A stretch of DNA of 45,512 nt. Source: an uncultured Hungatella sp. Lineage in GTDB: Bacteria; Bacillota; Clostridia; Lachnospirales; Lachnospiraceae. This document shows positions 35,615 to 44,735 of the stretch, one piece after another (position 1 is the first letter of the stretch; each line of letters begins with the position of its first letter). The stretch covers positions 1 through 45,512 of the forward strand of contig CATLBO010000015.1 in the NCBI GenBank assembly GCA_949879025.1, read 5' to 3'. A program made the position numbers and the translations under genes. Below the pieces are notes generated by a model. It did no database searches, was not told the origin of the DNA, and saw only the letters and a program-made list of their open reading frames with translations.

Positions 35615-36585
35615 AGACGCTTCCCCCATTCTTCTGTGGGAAGAGGAACTGCGGCCAGAAGCCGCTCAATGATCTCCCGGCCAAGAGGGCGGGAGCCAAA
35701 GGAATGGGCAGCCGTCAGGCGGTGGGACAGAACAGGGACTGCCAAAAGCTTAATATCCTCGGGAACCGCATAATCTCTTCCCTGTATCAGTGCATAGGAA
35801 CGGACTGCCCGGTACAGACTTAAACTTCCCCTGGGGCTGACCCCGTTTAAAACCTGGCTGTCTTTTCTGGTAGCCTGAATCAGATCTACCATATAACCTT
35901 TCAGAAGAGGGTGGACATAGACCTTGGCAGTAGCCTCTGTAAGCATATGAATATGTCTGAGAGAGTATACAGGCTTAAGGTCATCCAAAGGATTATGTGT
36001 ACCAAAGCGATCCAGGATGGCCAGTTCCTCCTCTTTATCAGGATAGCCCATGGAAACCTGCATAAGGAAACGGTCAAGCTGAGCTTCAGGCAAAGGGTAG
36101 GTTCCGGCTGTTTCCACAGGATTCTCAGTTGCGATAACAAAAAAGGGTTCGTTCAGAAAACAAGTTTCCCCGTCAATGGTAACCTGTCTTTCTTCCATAG
36201 CCTCCAGAAGGCTGGATTGGGTTCTGGGAGTGGCCCGGTTAATTTCGTCTGCCAGCAGAATGTGGGTGAATACAGGGCCTTTCCTCATGATAAATTGTCC
36301 TTCCTTTTGGTTAAAATAGTTCAGGCCTGTAACATCTGAAGGCAAAAGGTCAGGGGTAAACTGAATTCTTGAAAAGGCCAGATCAAGGCTTTGGGCCAAG
36401 GATTTGGCCAGCATGGTCTTCCCGGTGCCGGGAACATCTTCCAAAAGCACATGGCCCTGAGATAAAAGAGCAGTCAAAAGCAGATCAACCGTGCTGCCCT
36501 GCCCTACAATAACCTGGGAAATATTCTGCTTTATGGTCTGTATCAGTTCTGTTGACAAAGACAAATCCAGATTCGCCTCTTTCAT
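35611..36585 (-). CDS. MoxR-family AAA+ ATPase
   Basis: A 324-residue AAA_3 chaperone-like ATPase. Walker A is EDVPGTGKTMLAK (about 55-67), Walker B HILLADEINRA, followed by RTQSSLLEAMEERQV, sensor 1 FVIATENPVE and arginine-finger region LPEAQLDRFLM. GGAGG lies before ATG 36585. It heads the MoxR-DUF58-membrane protein operon. Confidence 0.93.
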   Translation of the reverse strand: MKEANLDLSLSTELIQTIKQNISQVIVGQGSTVDLLLTALLSQGHVLLEDVPGTGKTMLAKSLAQSLDLAFSRIQFTPDLLPSDVTGLNYFNQKEGQFIMRKGPVFTHILLADEINRATPRTQSSLLEAMEERQVTIDGETCFLNEPFFVIATENPVETAGTYPLPEAQLDRFLMQVSMGYPDKEEELAILDRFGTHNPLDDLKPVYSLRHIHMLTEATAKVYVHPLLKGYMVDLIQATRKDSQVLNGVSPRGSLSLYRAVRSYALIQGRDYAVPEDIKLLAVPVLSHRLTAAHSFGSRPLGREIIERLLAAVPLPTEEWGKRL

Positions 36586-36703
36586 TACGGATTCCTCCTG
36601 AAATATGCAGTTCGCCGTAAGAATTCTGTACGTTCACAAAGTACGGCATGAGTATATTTTACCACTATATACTTTTTTTCACTATACTTCTTTTGAGAAA
36701 ATC

Positions 36704-36732
36704 TTGTCACTGGATACATGTAATGCTATAAT
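36704..36732 (+). promoter_or_regulatory. Promoter of nfnAB
   Basis: TTGTCA (36704-36709), 17-bp spacer, TATAAT (36727-36732). A palindrome AAGGAAacTTCCTT sits at the expected transcription start (36733-36746). Confidence 0.75.
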
Positions 36733-36752
36733 AAGGAAACTTCCTTTCATTT

Positions 36753-36828
36753 ACGGAGGTGCCCAAAATGCGGCATAGAGTTTAACTGTGTGGCAGACAT
36801 ACAGGACTTAAAGACTTTCAGAAGTCTT
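36753..36828 (+). promoter_or_regulatory. nfnAB leader with mini-ORF and hairpin
   Basis: CGGAGGT (36754-36760) precedes ATG 36768, which opens a five-codon frame MRHRV ending at 36785. A hairpin AAGACTT-TCAG-AAGTCTT follows at 36811-36828, before the nfnA ribosome site. There is no T run. Function is unproven. Confidence 0.4.
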
Positions 36829-36856
36829 AGGGAATACATATATGAGGAGGAGTCAG

Positions 36857-37747
36857 ATGTATAAGATTACAAAGGCAGAGCAGCTGGCAGACAAAATTTA
36901 TCTGATGGATGTAGAAGCTCCCAGGGTAGCCAGAGCCTGCGAGCCGGGAGAATTTGTGATTGTGAAAATGGATGAGACGGGGGAGAGAATTCCTTTAACC
37001 ATCTGCGATTATGACAGAGAGAAAGGCACTGTTACGATTGTGTTTCAGATTGTAGGAGCGTCTACCTGGAAGATGGCATCTTTGAAAGCCGGCGACAGCT
37101 TCCGGGATTTTGTAGGTCCCCTGGGCCGTCCGTCGGAATTTGTCCATGAAGATCTGGAGTTTTTAAAACACAGAAAAATGCTGTTTGTAGCAGGGGGCGT
37201 AGGGGCTGCGCCGGTGTATCCCCAGGTAAAATGGCTGAGGAGCCATGGAGTTGATGCGGATGTTATTGTAGGGGCTAAGACAAAAGATTTGCTGATCCTG
37301 GAAGACATGATGAGGGAAGCGGCAGGGAATCTTTACATAACCACAGATGACGGTTCCTATGTGCACAAAGGCATGGTAACTGATGTGGTGAAAGATCTGG
37401 TGCAGAACCAGGGAAAGCACTATGATGTATGCATAGCCATTGGCCCCATGATTATGATGAAATTTGTATCCATCCTGACTAGGGAACTGAATATACCTAC
37501 CGTTGTCAGCATGAACCCTGTTATGGTGGACGGGACAGGCATGTGCGGCGCCTGTCGTCTGACTGTTGGGGATGAGGTCAAATTTGCCTGTGTGGACGGG
37601 CCGGAATTTGACGGACATTTGGTGGATTTTGATGAGGCAATGAAACGGCAGCAGATGTATAAAACAGAAGAAGGACGCGCCATGCTGAAACTGAAAGAGG
37701 GAAATACCCATCACGGCGGGTGTGGACATTGCGGAGGTGACGAATAA
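36857..37747 (+). CDS. nfnA: NfnA-type ferredoxin-NADP reductase subunit
   Basis: A 296-residue FAD and [2Fe-2S] protein. The FAD domain is N-terminal, and NAD binding shows LFVAGGVGAAPVYPQ. The cluster cysteines are GTGMCGACRLTVG and FACVDGPEFDGH. A C-terminal GGCGHCGG tail adds two cysteines. With the next gene it makes the NADH-dependent ferredoxin:NADP oxidoreductase complex (also annotated sulfide dehydrogenase). GAGGAGG fixes ATG 36857. Its stop overlaps the nfnB start. Confidence 0.88.
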   Translation: MYKITKAEQLADKIYLMDVEAPRVARACEPGEFVIVKMDETGERIPLTICDYDREKGTVTIVFQIVGASTWKMASLKAGDSFRDFVGPLGRPSEFVHEDLEFLKHRKMLFVAGGVGAAPVYPQVKWLRSHGVDADVIVGAKTKDLLILEDMMREAAGNLYITTDDGSYVHKGMVTDVVKDLVQNQGKHYDVCIAIGPMIMMKFVSILTRELNIPTVVSMNPVMVDGTGMCGACRLTVGDEVKFACVDGPEFDGHLVDFDEAMKRQQMYKTEEGRAMLKLKEGNTHHGGCGHCGGDE

Positions 37748-39141
37748 TGGATGTACTGAAAAAGGTTCCGGTTCGTGAGCAGGACCCTAAAGTAAGGGCG
37801 GCAAATTTTGAAGAAGTCTGCCTGGGATACAATAAGGAAGAGGCTATGGAAGAGGCCTCAAGATGCCTGAACTGCAAGAATGCCAAGTGCATCAAAGGAT
37901 GTCCGGTGTCTATTAATATTCCGGGATTTGTGGAAGAAGTAAAGGCGGGAAATTTTGAAGAGGCGGCAAAAGTGATCGCCAGATCCTCTGCGCTTCCTGC
38001 AGTGTGCGGCAGAGTATGCCCCCAGGAAAGCCAGTGCGAGGGGCAGTGCATCAGGGGTATTAAAGGCGAGCCGGTTTCCATCGGCAAGCTGGAGCGGTTT
38101 GTGGCTGACTGGTCAAGGGAAAACGGGTTTGTGCCAGAGGTTTCAGGAAGCATCAATGGGAAGAAAGTGGCGGTTATCGGCTCCGGCCCAGCTGGCCTGA
38201 CCTGCGCAGGAGATCTGGCAAAGCTGGGATATGAAGTGACAATATTTGAAGCGCTTCATGAGCCAGGCGGCGTACTTTTGTATGGCATTCCAGAGTTCCG
38301 TCTTCCAAAAGAGGACGTAGTAAAGCCGGAAATCGAGAATGTGAAGAAGCTGGGCGTGAAGATAGAGACCAATGTGATTATCGGTAAATCGGTGACCATT
38401 GACCAGCTTCTGGATAAAGAAGGCTTTGACGCAGTGTTTATCGGCTCCGGGGCAGGTCTTCCTATGTTCATGGGGATTCCCGGAGAGAATGCCAATGGAG
38501 TGTTTTCGGCCAATGAATATCTGACAAGAAGCAATCTGATGAAAGCTTTCCGTGACGACTATGATACTCCCATTGCAGCAGGAAAGAAAGTAGCCGTAGT
38601 AGGCGGCGGCAATGTGGCCATGGATGCTGCCAGGACAGCTCTGCGGCTGGGAGCAGACGTACATATTGTGTACAGGAGAAGCGAGGCGGAGCTTCCGGCC
38701 AGAGTAGAGGAGGTCCATCATGCAAAAGAAGAAGGGATTATCTTTGATCTGCTGACTAATCCAACAGAGATCCTGGTGGACGACAGCGGCTGGGTAAAAG
38801 GAATGCGGTGCATCCGCATGGAATTGGGAGAGCCAGATGCCAGTGGAAGAAGAAGGCCGGTACCTATTGAGGGCTCAGACTTTGTCATTGACGTGGATAC
38901 GGTGATTATGTCTTTAGGAACTTCACCTAACCCGCTGATCTCCAGCACCACAAAAGGGCTGGAAGTCAACAGAAGAAAATGTATCGTGGCAGAGGCGGAT
39001 AATGGAAAGACCAGCAAAGAAGGCGTTTTTGCCGGAGGGGATGCAGTAACCGGGGCAGCGACAGTGATTCTTGCCATGGAGGCAGGACGGGCAGGAGCCA
39101 GGGGAATCCATGATTATCTGAGCAAAAAGCCGGAGGAATAG
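37747..39141 (+). CDS. nfnB: NfnB-type, glutamate synthase small-subunit-like oxidoreductase
   Basis: A 464-residue flavoprotein. N-terminal [4Fe-4S] cysteines (CLNCKNAKCIKGCP, VCGRVCPQESQCEGQC) precede an FAD fold (VIGSGPAGL) and an NADPH fold (VVGGGNVAMDAARTA). The C-terminal GGDAVTGAATVILAMEAGR closes FAD binding. It resembles GltD, but no large GltB subunit is near and NfnA directly precedes it (TAATG overlap), so an Nfn flavin-bifurcating role is preferred. Confidence 0.88.
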   Translation: MDVLKKVPVREQDPKVRAANFEEVCLGYNKEEAMEEASRCLNCKNAKCIKGCPVSINIPGFVEEVKAGNFEEAAKVIARSSALPAVCGRVCPQESQCEGQCIRGIKGEPVSIGKLERFVADWSRENGFVPEVSGSINGKKVAVIGSGPAGLTCAGDLAKLGYEVTIFEALHEPGGVLLYGIPEFRLPKEDVVKPEIENVKKLGVKIETNVIIGKSVTIDQLLDKEGFDAVFIGSGAGLPMFMGIPGENANGVFSANEYLTRSNLMKAFRDDYDTPIAAGKKVAVVGGGNVAMDAARTALRLGADVHIVYRRSEAELPARVEEVHHAKEEGIIFDLLTNPTEILVDDSGWVKGMRCIRMELGEPDASGRRRPVPIEGSDFVIDVDTVIMSLGTSPNPLISSTTKGLEVNRRKCIVAEADNGKTSKEGVFAGGDAVTGAATVILAMEAGRAGARGIHDYLSKKPEE

Positions 39142-39211
39142 ATAAATTACAGATAATACCAGGAGGCAGCATAAGCTTTCTGGTATTTCAGCAGTACCTG
39201 AAAAGAATCCA

Positions 39212-39240
39212 TCGACAAATCTGCCGGCAGGCTATATAAT
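39212..39240 (+). promoter_or_regulatory. Promoter of deoB
   Basis: TCGACA (39212-39217), 17-bp spacer, TATAAT (39235-39240). Confidence 0.7.
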
Positions 39241-39265
39241 ATAGCACATAAGGAGCGTGATGGCC

Positions 39266-40456
39266 ATGAAGAAATATAAACGGATTTTTATTATTGTCAT
39301 AGACTCCCTGGGAATCGGGGCTATGCCCAATGCGGCGGAGTATGATGACGAGGGGACAGATACCTTGGGGCATATAGATGACCATATGGACCCATTTGTG
39401 ATTCCCAATCTTACCCGTATGGGGCTGGCAAATCTTCACCCATTAAAACATGCAGAGCCTGCAAAAGAACCTTTGGGATATTACGGACAGCTTTTAGAAG
39501 CCAGTGTAGGCAAAGATACCATGACCGGCCACTGGGAGATGATGGGGCTTCATATAACCAAGCCGTTTCAGACTTTTACGGAGACAGGTTTTCCAAAGGA
39601 GCTTTTGGAACAACTGTCAGCCAGGACAGGCCATAAGATTGTGGGAAATAAATCTGCCAGCGGAACAGAGATTCTGGATGAGCTGGCAGAGCATGAGATT
39701 GCCACTGGGGATATGATTGTTTACACTTCTGCGGATTCCGTACTGCAGATCTGCGGCAATGAGGAGACATTCGGCCTTGAGGAGCTGTATCGTTGCTGCG
39801 AAATTGCCAGGGAACTGACTATGCGGGATGAGTGGAAGGTGGGGAGGGTGATTGCCAGGCCCTACGTGGGAAAGAAAAAGGGGGAATTTAAACGGACTTC
39901 CAACCGCCATGATTATGCACTGAAGCCTTATGGAAAGACAGCTATGGACGCTTTGAAGGAAGCCGGCTATGATGTTATAAGCGTGGGAAAGATCAAGGAC
40001 ATTTTTGACGGGGAAGGGATTACAGAAAGTTACAAGTCCAAGAGCAGCGTTCATGGCATGGAGCAGACTATTGAACTGGCGGATAAGGATTTTACAGGGC
40101 TGTGCTTTGTGAATCTGGTGGACTTTGACGCATTGTGGGGGCACCGGAGAGATCCTATAGGTTATGGACGGGAACTGGAATGGTTTGACGAGAAGCTGGG
40201 AATACTTCTTGGGAAGCTAAAGGAAGAGGATCTGCTGATTATTACGGCTGACCATGGGAATGATCCCACTTATAAGGGCACTGACCATACAAAGGAAAAG
40301 GTACCGTTTTTGGCGTGGTCACCCTCTATGAAAGGACGGGGAAGGATGCCGGATAGGGATACCTTTGCAGTGATTGGAGCTACGGCTGCCGATAATTTTA
40401 TGGTGAAGATGCCAGAAGGAACAATTGGACAGTCGCTTCTAGAGGAAATGGAATAA
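39266..40456 (+). CDS. deoB: Phosphopentomutase
   Basis: A 396-residue alkaline-phosphatase-fold mutase that interconverts (deoxy)ribose 1- and 5-phosphates in nucleoside salvage. Metal-site motifs are [18 protein letters not shown], the [11 protein letters not shown] loop with the phospho-threonine, [10 protein letters not shown] and [22 protein letters not shown] 39260 is also possible; 39266 has better spacing from AGGAG. A strong terminator follows at 40482. Confidence 0.95.
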   Translation: MKKYKRIFIIVIDSLGIGAMPNAAEYDDEGTDTLGHIDDHMDPFVIPNLTRMGLANLHPLKHAEPAKEPLGYYGQLLEASVGKDTMTGHWEMMGLHITKPFQTFTETGFPKELLEQLSARTGHKIVGNKSASGTEILDELAEHEIATGDMIVYTSADSVLQICGNEETFGLEELYRCCEIARELTMRDEWKVGRVIARPYVGKKKGEFKRTSNRHDYALKPYGKTAMDALKEAGYDVISVGKIKDIFDGEGITESYKSKSSVHGMEQTIELADKDFTGLCFVNLVDFDALWGHRRDPIGYGRELEWFDEKLGILLGKLKEEDLLIITADHGNDPTYKGTDHTKEKVPFLAWSPSMKGRGRMPDRDTFAVIGATAADNFMVKMPEGTIGQSLLEEME

Positions 40457-40481
40457 TGGAGCCGCTTATGGCTGGAAGGAG

Positions 40482-40511
40482 ACCGCTTGCACATTGGCAG
40501 GCGGTTTTTTT
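40482..40511 (+). terminator. Terminator after deoB
   Basis: ACCGCTTGC pairs with GCAGGCGGT (9 bp, one G-U), followed by a T run. Confidence 0.85.
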
Positions 40512-40565
40512 ATGGGACTTTAGTGTGGTAGTGAGTTATTTGGTTAGCAGGATTCACCTGTTTAG

Positions 40566-40665
40566 CTGCCGCCCGGAAGCGGACGCACCGCCGCACATGA
40601 AAGTCAGGCGGGCGCATTTGGAATCCCTGAATTTATGCCGTCTATTCGGCGGCGGGATTTTAAAG
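40566..40665 (+). repeat. 100-bp dispersed structured repeat, copy 2
   Basis: 83% identical to 15166-15265 without gaps. The 3' hairpin is kept (GCCGTC / GGCGGC with a G-U), while its loop changes from TAATG to TATTC. It ends 24 bases before the YitT start. Confidence 0.8.
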
Positions 40666-40689
40666 GTAAAGAAAGGGAGGTAAAACATT

Positions 40690-41547
40690 ATGAAAAATCT
40701 GCAGAAGGTGAAAAGCATTTTTTGGATATTGGCCGGCAATACAACCTATGCATTAGCGATTACGATATTTATACTGCCCAACGGCCTGATTACTGGAGGA
40801 ACTACAGGGCTGGCGCTGTTTTTTTATCATCAGCTGGGATTGCCGATTCAGGCATTTGTCACTGTATTTAATGTGGCCATGTTCCTTCTGGGTGCAGTTG
40901 TGCTGGGAAAGAAGTTTGCGCTGACTACAGTAATCAGTACATTTTATTATCCGTTTATTCTGTCTGTGCTCCAAAGCATTCCTGGGTTGGGGAAGATAAC
41001 AGATGACAATCTGCTGGCAGTAATATTTGCAGGGCTGCTTATTGGGGCCGGAATCGGAGTGGTGATCCGAATGGGGGCTTCCACAGGAGGAATGGATATT
41101 CCTCCCCTGGTGCTGAATAAAAAGCTGGGTTTGCCCGTATCTGTGACCATGAACGTAATGGACACGGGAATTCTGCTTCTGCAGATGGCATTTTCCAACA
41201 AGGAAATGGTTCTCTATGGGATTTTGCTGGTATTGGCCTATACGGGAGTCCTTAATAAAGTGCTTCTTCTGGGAAGGGCCAAAATGCAGGTTAAAATTGT
41301 GACAGAGCATTTTGAGGAAATTAACCAGGCCATTGCCAGCCAATTGGACAGAGGGGTGACACTGTTTCAATCCAGAACCGGGCATCTGAAACGGGACGGA
41401 TATGTGGTTATGTCTGTGGTGAATAACCGGGAACTGGTTCAGTTAAATCAGCTGATCCAGGAAATTGATCCTCAGGCGTTTATTGTGATTCACCAGGTCA
41501 ATGAGGTAAGGGGAAGAGGGTTTACGCTTAACAAGGAATATGATTAA
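40690..41547 (+). CDS. YitT family membrane protein (DUF161/DUF2179)
   Basis: A 285-residue protein with five or six membrane spans. The motif ITGGTTGLALFFYHQLG lies in the N-terminal repeat, and GASTGGMDIPPLVLNKK is in the second. A soluble DUF2179 domain (about 205-285, DRGVTLFQSRTGHLKRDGYVV) closes it. Function is not established. GGGAGG precedes ATG 40690. Confidence 0.9.
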   Translation: MKNLQKVKSIFWILAGNTTYALAITIFILPNGLITGGTTGLALFFYHQLGLPIQAFVTVFNVAMFLLGAVVLGKKFALTTVISTFYYPFILSVLQSIPGLGKITDDNLLAVIFAGLLIGAGIGVVIRMGASTGGMDIPPLVLNKKLGLPVSVTMNVMDTGILLLQMAFSNKEMVLYGILLVLAYTGVLNKVLLLGRAKMQVKIVTEHFEEINQAIASQLDRGVTLFQSRTGHLKRDGYVVMSVVNNRELVQLNQLIQEIDPQAFIVIHQVNEVRGRGFTLNKEYD

Positions 41548-41633
41548 GCAAACATAACGGAAATTTTGGTGTAGATTTTCAAAAAACAGTCATACTAACA
41601 AAAGAAATCCATAAGAAAGGAACGTCTGACAAT

Positions 41634-42806
41634 ATGAGACGAGAGGATATCTTTTGCAGAGCAGGGCTGTTTTTTGCTGTGATTCTGGCAGCAGCAGTTC
41701 CTGCAGCCGGATGTGGGAAAGCTGCAGACGGCAGGCGGATTGTAAGAATCGCATTGGGGCAGTCGGAAAGCCACCCGGAATATATAGGCCTTATGGCATT
41801 TAAGGAATATATAGAAGAACAGCTGGGGGATCGGTATGAGGTGCAGATCTTTCCCAACGAGATTCTGGGAGCTGCCCAGAGGGCTATTGAACTGACCCAG
41901 ACAGGAGCCATTGACTTTGTGGTAGCGGGAACTGCAAATTTGGAAACGTTTGCAGATGTATATGAAATTTTCAGCATGCCGTATCTGTTTGACTCTCCAG
42001 AGGTTTATCAGACGGTTATGGGTGATGAAGCCATGATGAACGGCATCTATGAATCAACAGATAGGGCAGGGTTTCGGGTATTAACCTGGTATAATGCGGG
42101 AACCAGAAATTTTTATGCTAAAAAACCTGTTTATACGCCAGAGGATCTGAAGGGAATGAAAATCAGGGTGCAGCAGAGCCCAGCCAGCGTGAAGATGATG
42201 CAGGCATTCGGTGCGGCGGCGTCCCCAATGAGTTTCGGCGAGGTATACACAGCCATTCAGCAGGGAGTGATTGATGGGGCGGAAAATAATGAGCTGGCGC
42301 TTACAAACAACAAGCATGGGGAGGTGGCAAAGTATTTTACTTATAACATGCATCAGATGGTGCCGGACATGCTGGTAGGCAATCTAAAGTTTTTAAACAG
42401 CCTGACAGCTGAAGAATTGGAAGTCTTTAAAGAGGCTGCCAGACGCTCCAATGAGGTAGAGCTTGAGGAATGGGACAAGCAGGTGGAAAAGGCGAAACGA
42501 ATAGCTGCCCAGGACATGGGGGTGGAGTTTGTGAATACAGATGTGGAGCTATTTAAGGAAAAGGTGCTTCCCCTTCATCAGGAAATGCTGTCGGAAAACC
42601 CGGACATAGTGCAGGTGTATAAGGCTATTCAGGAAATCAATGAGAACATGAAAACACAGGACATGGAATATGGGCCCGAGATGGGGAAAGGAGAGCCAGA
42701 GGGAGAATTAGAACCTCAGTCAGCCATGGAAGCGGGGCTGGGGATGATATGGAAATCAGACTGGGAATTTGCAGATGAAAGGGGGGAAGGAGTATGGATG
42801 GAATGA
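41634..42806 (+). CDS. dctP: TRAP transporter substrate-binding lipoprotein (DctP)
   Basis: A 390-residue exported protein. The signal ends in a lipobox (AAGC, Cys about 28). The TRAP fold shows EILGAAQRAIELTQTGAIDF, FDSPEVYQTVM, WYNAGTRNFYAKKP with the substrate-binding Arg, and IQQGVIDGAENN. It captures an organic acid for DctQM. After about residue 340 there is a Glu/Gly-rich tail of roughly 45 residues not usual for the family. The substrate is unknown. Confidence 0.93.
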   Translation: MRREDIFCRAGLFFAVILAAAVPAAGCGKAADGRRIVRIALGQSESHPEYIGLMAFKEYIEEQLGDRYEVQIFPNEILGAAQRAIELTQTGAIDFVVAGTANLETFADVYEIFSMPYLFDSPEVYQTVMGDEAMMNGIYESTDRAGFRVLTWYNAGTRNFYAKKPVYTPEDLKGMKIRVQQSPASVKMMQAFGAAASPMSFGEVYTAIQQGVIDGAENNELALTNNKHGEVAKYFTYNMHQMVPDMLVGNLKFLNSLTAEELEVFKEAARRSNEVELEEWDKQVEKAKRIAAQDMGVEFVNTDVELFKEKVLPLHQEMLSENPDIVQVYKAIQEINENMKTQDMEYGPEMGKGEPEGELEPQSAMEAGLGMIWKSDWEFADERGEGVWME

Positions 42807-43297
42807 GAAAGCTGCGAAGCAGGCTTGACAAGGTGCTGGAAATTGTTCAGATAAGCCTGTTTGCAATTATGGCAGCAGTAGGGGCATATCAGATTCTTGT
42901 CCGGTATCTCTTTAATAAGCCAAGCACTGTGTCAGAGGAACTGCTGACTTATGCATTTGCATGGCTGTCCATTATGGCAGCAGGTTATATGTTTGGAAAG
43001 CAGGGGCACATGCGCATGGGCTTTTTGGCGGATCGGGCAGCAGGAGGAACAAAGAAAGCGTTGGAGATTGTATCGGAGTGCCTGGTATTTTTATTTGCAG
43101 CCATTGTCATGGTCTATGGAGGAATTCAAATTACCTCTTTAACCATGGCCCAGAAAACGGCTTCTCTGGGAATACCCATGGGATACGTATATGCGGTTGT
43201 GCCTTTGGGTGGGGGAATAATCCTTGTGTACAGCATTCTCAACCTGATTCAGATGGCAGGAGAGGCCGAAGACAACAAGAAGGCAGGTGAGCGGTAA
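42803..43297 (+). CDS. dctQ: TRAP transporter small permease (DctQ)
   Basis: A 164-residue protein with four membrane helices. ILVRYLFNKPSTVSEELLTYAFAWLS and KQGHMRMGF are family motifs. ATG 42803 overlaps the dctP stop (ATGA) with AAGGAG 10 bases upstream; ATG 42794 is too close to that site. TAATG overlap with dctM implies coupling. Confidence 0.92.
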   Translation: MRKLRSRLDKVLEIVQISLFAIMAAVGAYQILVRYLFNKPSTVSEELLTYAFAWLSIMAAGYMFGKQGHMRMGFLADRAAGGTKKALEIVSECLVFLFAAIVMVYGGIQITSLTMAQKTASLGIPMGYVYAVVPLGGGIILVYSILNLIQMAGEAEDNKKAGER

Positions 43298-44604
43298 TGA
43301 GCATTGCATGGACAGCCGGCCTGATAATCCTGATAGTTTTGATGATCATGCTCCTTGCAGGCATACCCATAGCCATAGCTTTGGCAGTGTCGTCAATCTG
43401 TGCCATTCTGCCTGTTTTGGAACTGGAACCGGCTCTTTTAACTGGTGCCCAAAGGATATTTTCCGGAATTTCGGTGTTTAACCTGATTGCCATCCCGTTT
43501 TTTATTCTGGCAGGAAATATTATGAACAAAGGCGGCATTGCCATTCGGCTGATACAATTTGCCAAACTGTTTACCGGAAAAATACCAGGTGCCTTGGCGC
43601 ATACCAATATTGTGGCTAATATGCTGTTTGGGGCTATTTCCGGTTCAGGAACTGCTGCGGCTTCGGCTATGGGAGCCATAATCGGGCCAGTGGAGGAAAA
43701 AGAAGGGTATGACAGAAATTTTTCGGCAGCTGTCAATATTGCAACGGCGCCTACAGGGCTTTTGATACCACCTAGCAATGTTATGATCACTTATGCGCTG
43801 GTCAGCGGCGGAACATCCATTGCGGCGCTGTTTATGGCAGGATATATACCAGGAATTTTATGGGGCCTGGCCTGTATGGCAGTGGTGTATTTTTATGCCA
43901 AAAAGTGCGGATACCGCAGTGCCCGGACTTTTACAGGCAAAGAAAAAATAAGGACTTCCTATGAGGCTGTTCCCAGTCTTCTCATGATCGTAATTGTAAT
44001 CGGAGGAATTATCAAAGGAATTTTTACTGCCACAGAGGGAGCCGTGGTGGCAGTAGTGTACAGTTTAATCTTATCTCTGTTTTTTTACCATTCCATCAAA
44101 TGGCGGGATCTGCCGGGGATTTTTATGGACAGCGCACAGATGACAGGAATTATTATTTTTCTTATTGGCGTTTCCAGCATTATGTCATGGGTCATGGCAT
44201 TTACTGGGCTGCCGGAGGCTATTTCTGAAACCATGCTTGGAATCAGCAATAACCGCTATGTGATTTTGCTTATTATTAATATACTGCTTCTGATCGTGGG
44301 CACATTTATGGATATGACGCCTGCCTGCCTGATTTTCACGCCTATTTTCCTGCCTGTCTGTCAGGCTCTGGGAATGAATTCCGTGCATTTTGGCATTATG
44401 ATGATTTTCAATTTATGCATCGGAACTATTACGCCGCCGGTTGGGACTACGTTGTTTGTGGGGGTAAAAGTGGGAAATACCAGGATTGAAGAGGTAATAA
44501 AGCCTTTACTGCTTTATTTTGCAGCTATTTTTGCAGTTCTTTTGGTAGTGACGTACGTTCCGGCAGTGTCTATGTGGCTGCCTGGACTTTTGGGGTATGT
44601 ATAG
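43297..44604 (+). CDS. dctM: TRAP transporter large permease (DctM)
   Basis: A 435-residue, roughly 12-helix sodium-coupled permease. GIPIAIALAVSSI, IPFFILAGNIMNKGGIA, GAISGSGTAAASAMG, PTGLLIPPSNVMITYA and TITPPVGTTLFVG are family blocks. It completes the dctPQM operon, which ends at the two hairpins from 44633. Confidence 0.95.
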   Translation: MSIAWTAGLIILIVLMIMLLAGIPIAIALAVSSICAILPVLELEPALLTGAQRIFSGISVFNLIAIPFFILAGNIMNKGGIAIRLIQFAKLFTGKIPGALAHTNIVANMLFGAISGSGTAAASAMGAIIGPVEEKEGYDRNFSAAVNIATAPTGLLIPPSNVMITYALVSGGTSIAALFMAGYIPGILWGLACMAVVYFYAKKCGYRSARTFTGKEKIRTSYEAVPSLLMIVIVIGGIIKGIFTATEGAVVAVVYSLILSLFFYHSIKWRDLPGIFMDSAQMTGIIIFLIGVSSIMSWVMAFTGLPEAISETMLGISNNRYVILLIINILLLIVGTFMDMTPACLIFTPIFLPVCQALGMNSVHFGIMMIFNLCIGTITPPVGTTLFVGVKVGNTRIEEVIKPLLLYFAAIFAVLLVVTYVPAVSMWLPGLLGYV

Positions 44605-44632
44605 GCAGCATGTGACGGGACTGAATTTAAAA

Positions 44633-44677
44633 AACAGGAAAGGCCGGTTCTTTATGATGAATCCGGCTTTTCCTGTT
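44633..44677. terminator. Long hairpin after dctM
   Basis: A 15-bp stem (44633-44647 with 44663-44677, one G-U). Confidence 0.6.
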
Positions 44678-44701
44678 GTGCGCCTGACGGCGCACTTTTT
44701 T
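44678..44701 (+). terminator. Terminator after dctM
   Basis: GTGCGCC pairs with GGCGCAC (loop TGAC), followed by six T. Confidence 0.85.
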
Positions 44702-44735
44702 GCATGCAGCAGCAAACTTAAAGTTCTGGGTGGTG

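Noticed and set aside
37747..39141. Glutamate synthase small subunit (GltD)
   Set aside because: Fold and cofactor motifs fit GltD, but no GltB is nearby and the gene is coupled to NfnA, so NfnB is the better reading.
40456..40683. 75-codon frame across repeat copy 2
   Set aside because: It overlaps the deoB terminator and the repeat, for the same reason as copy 1.
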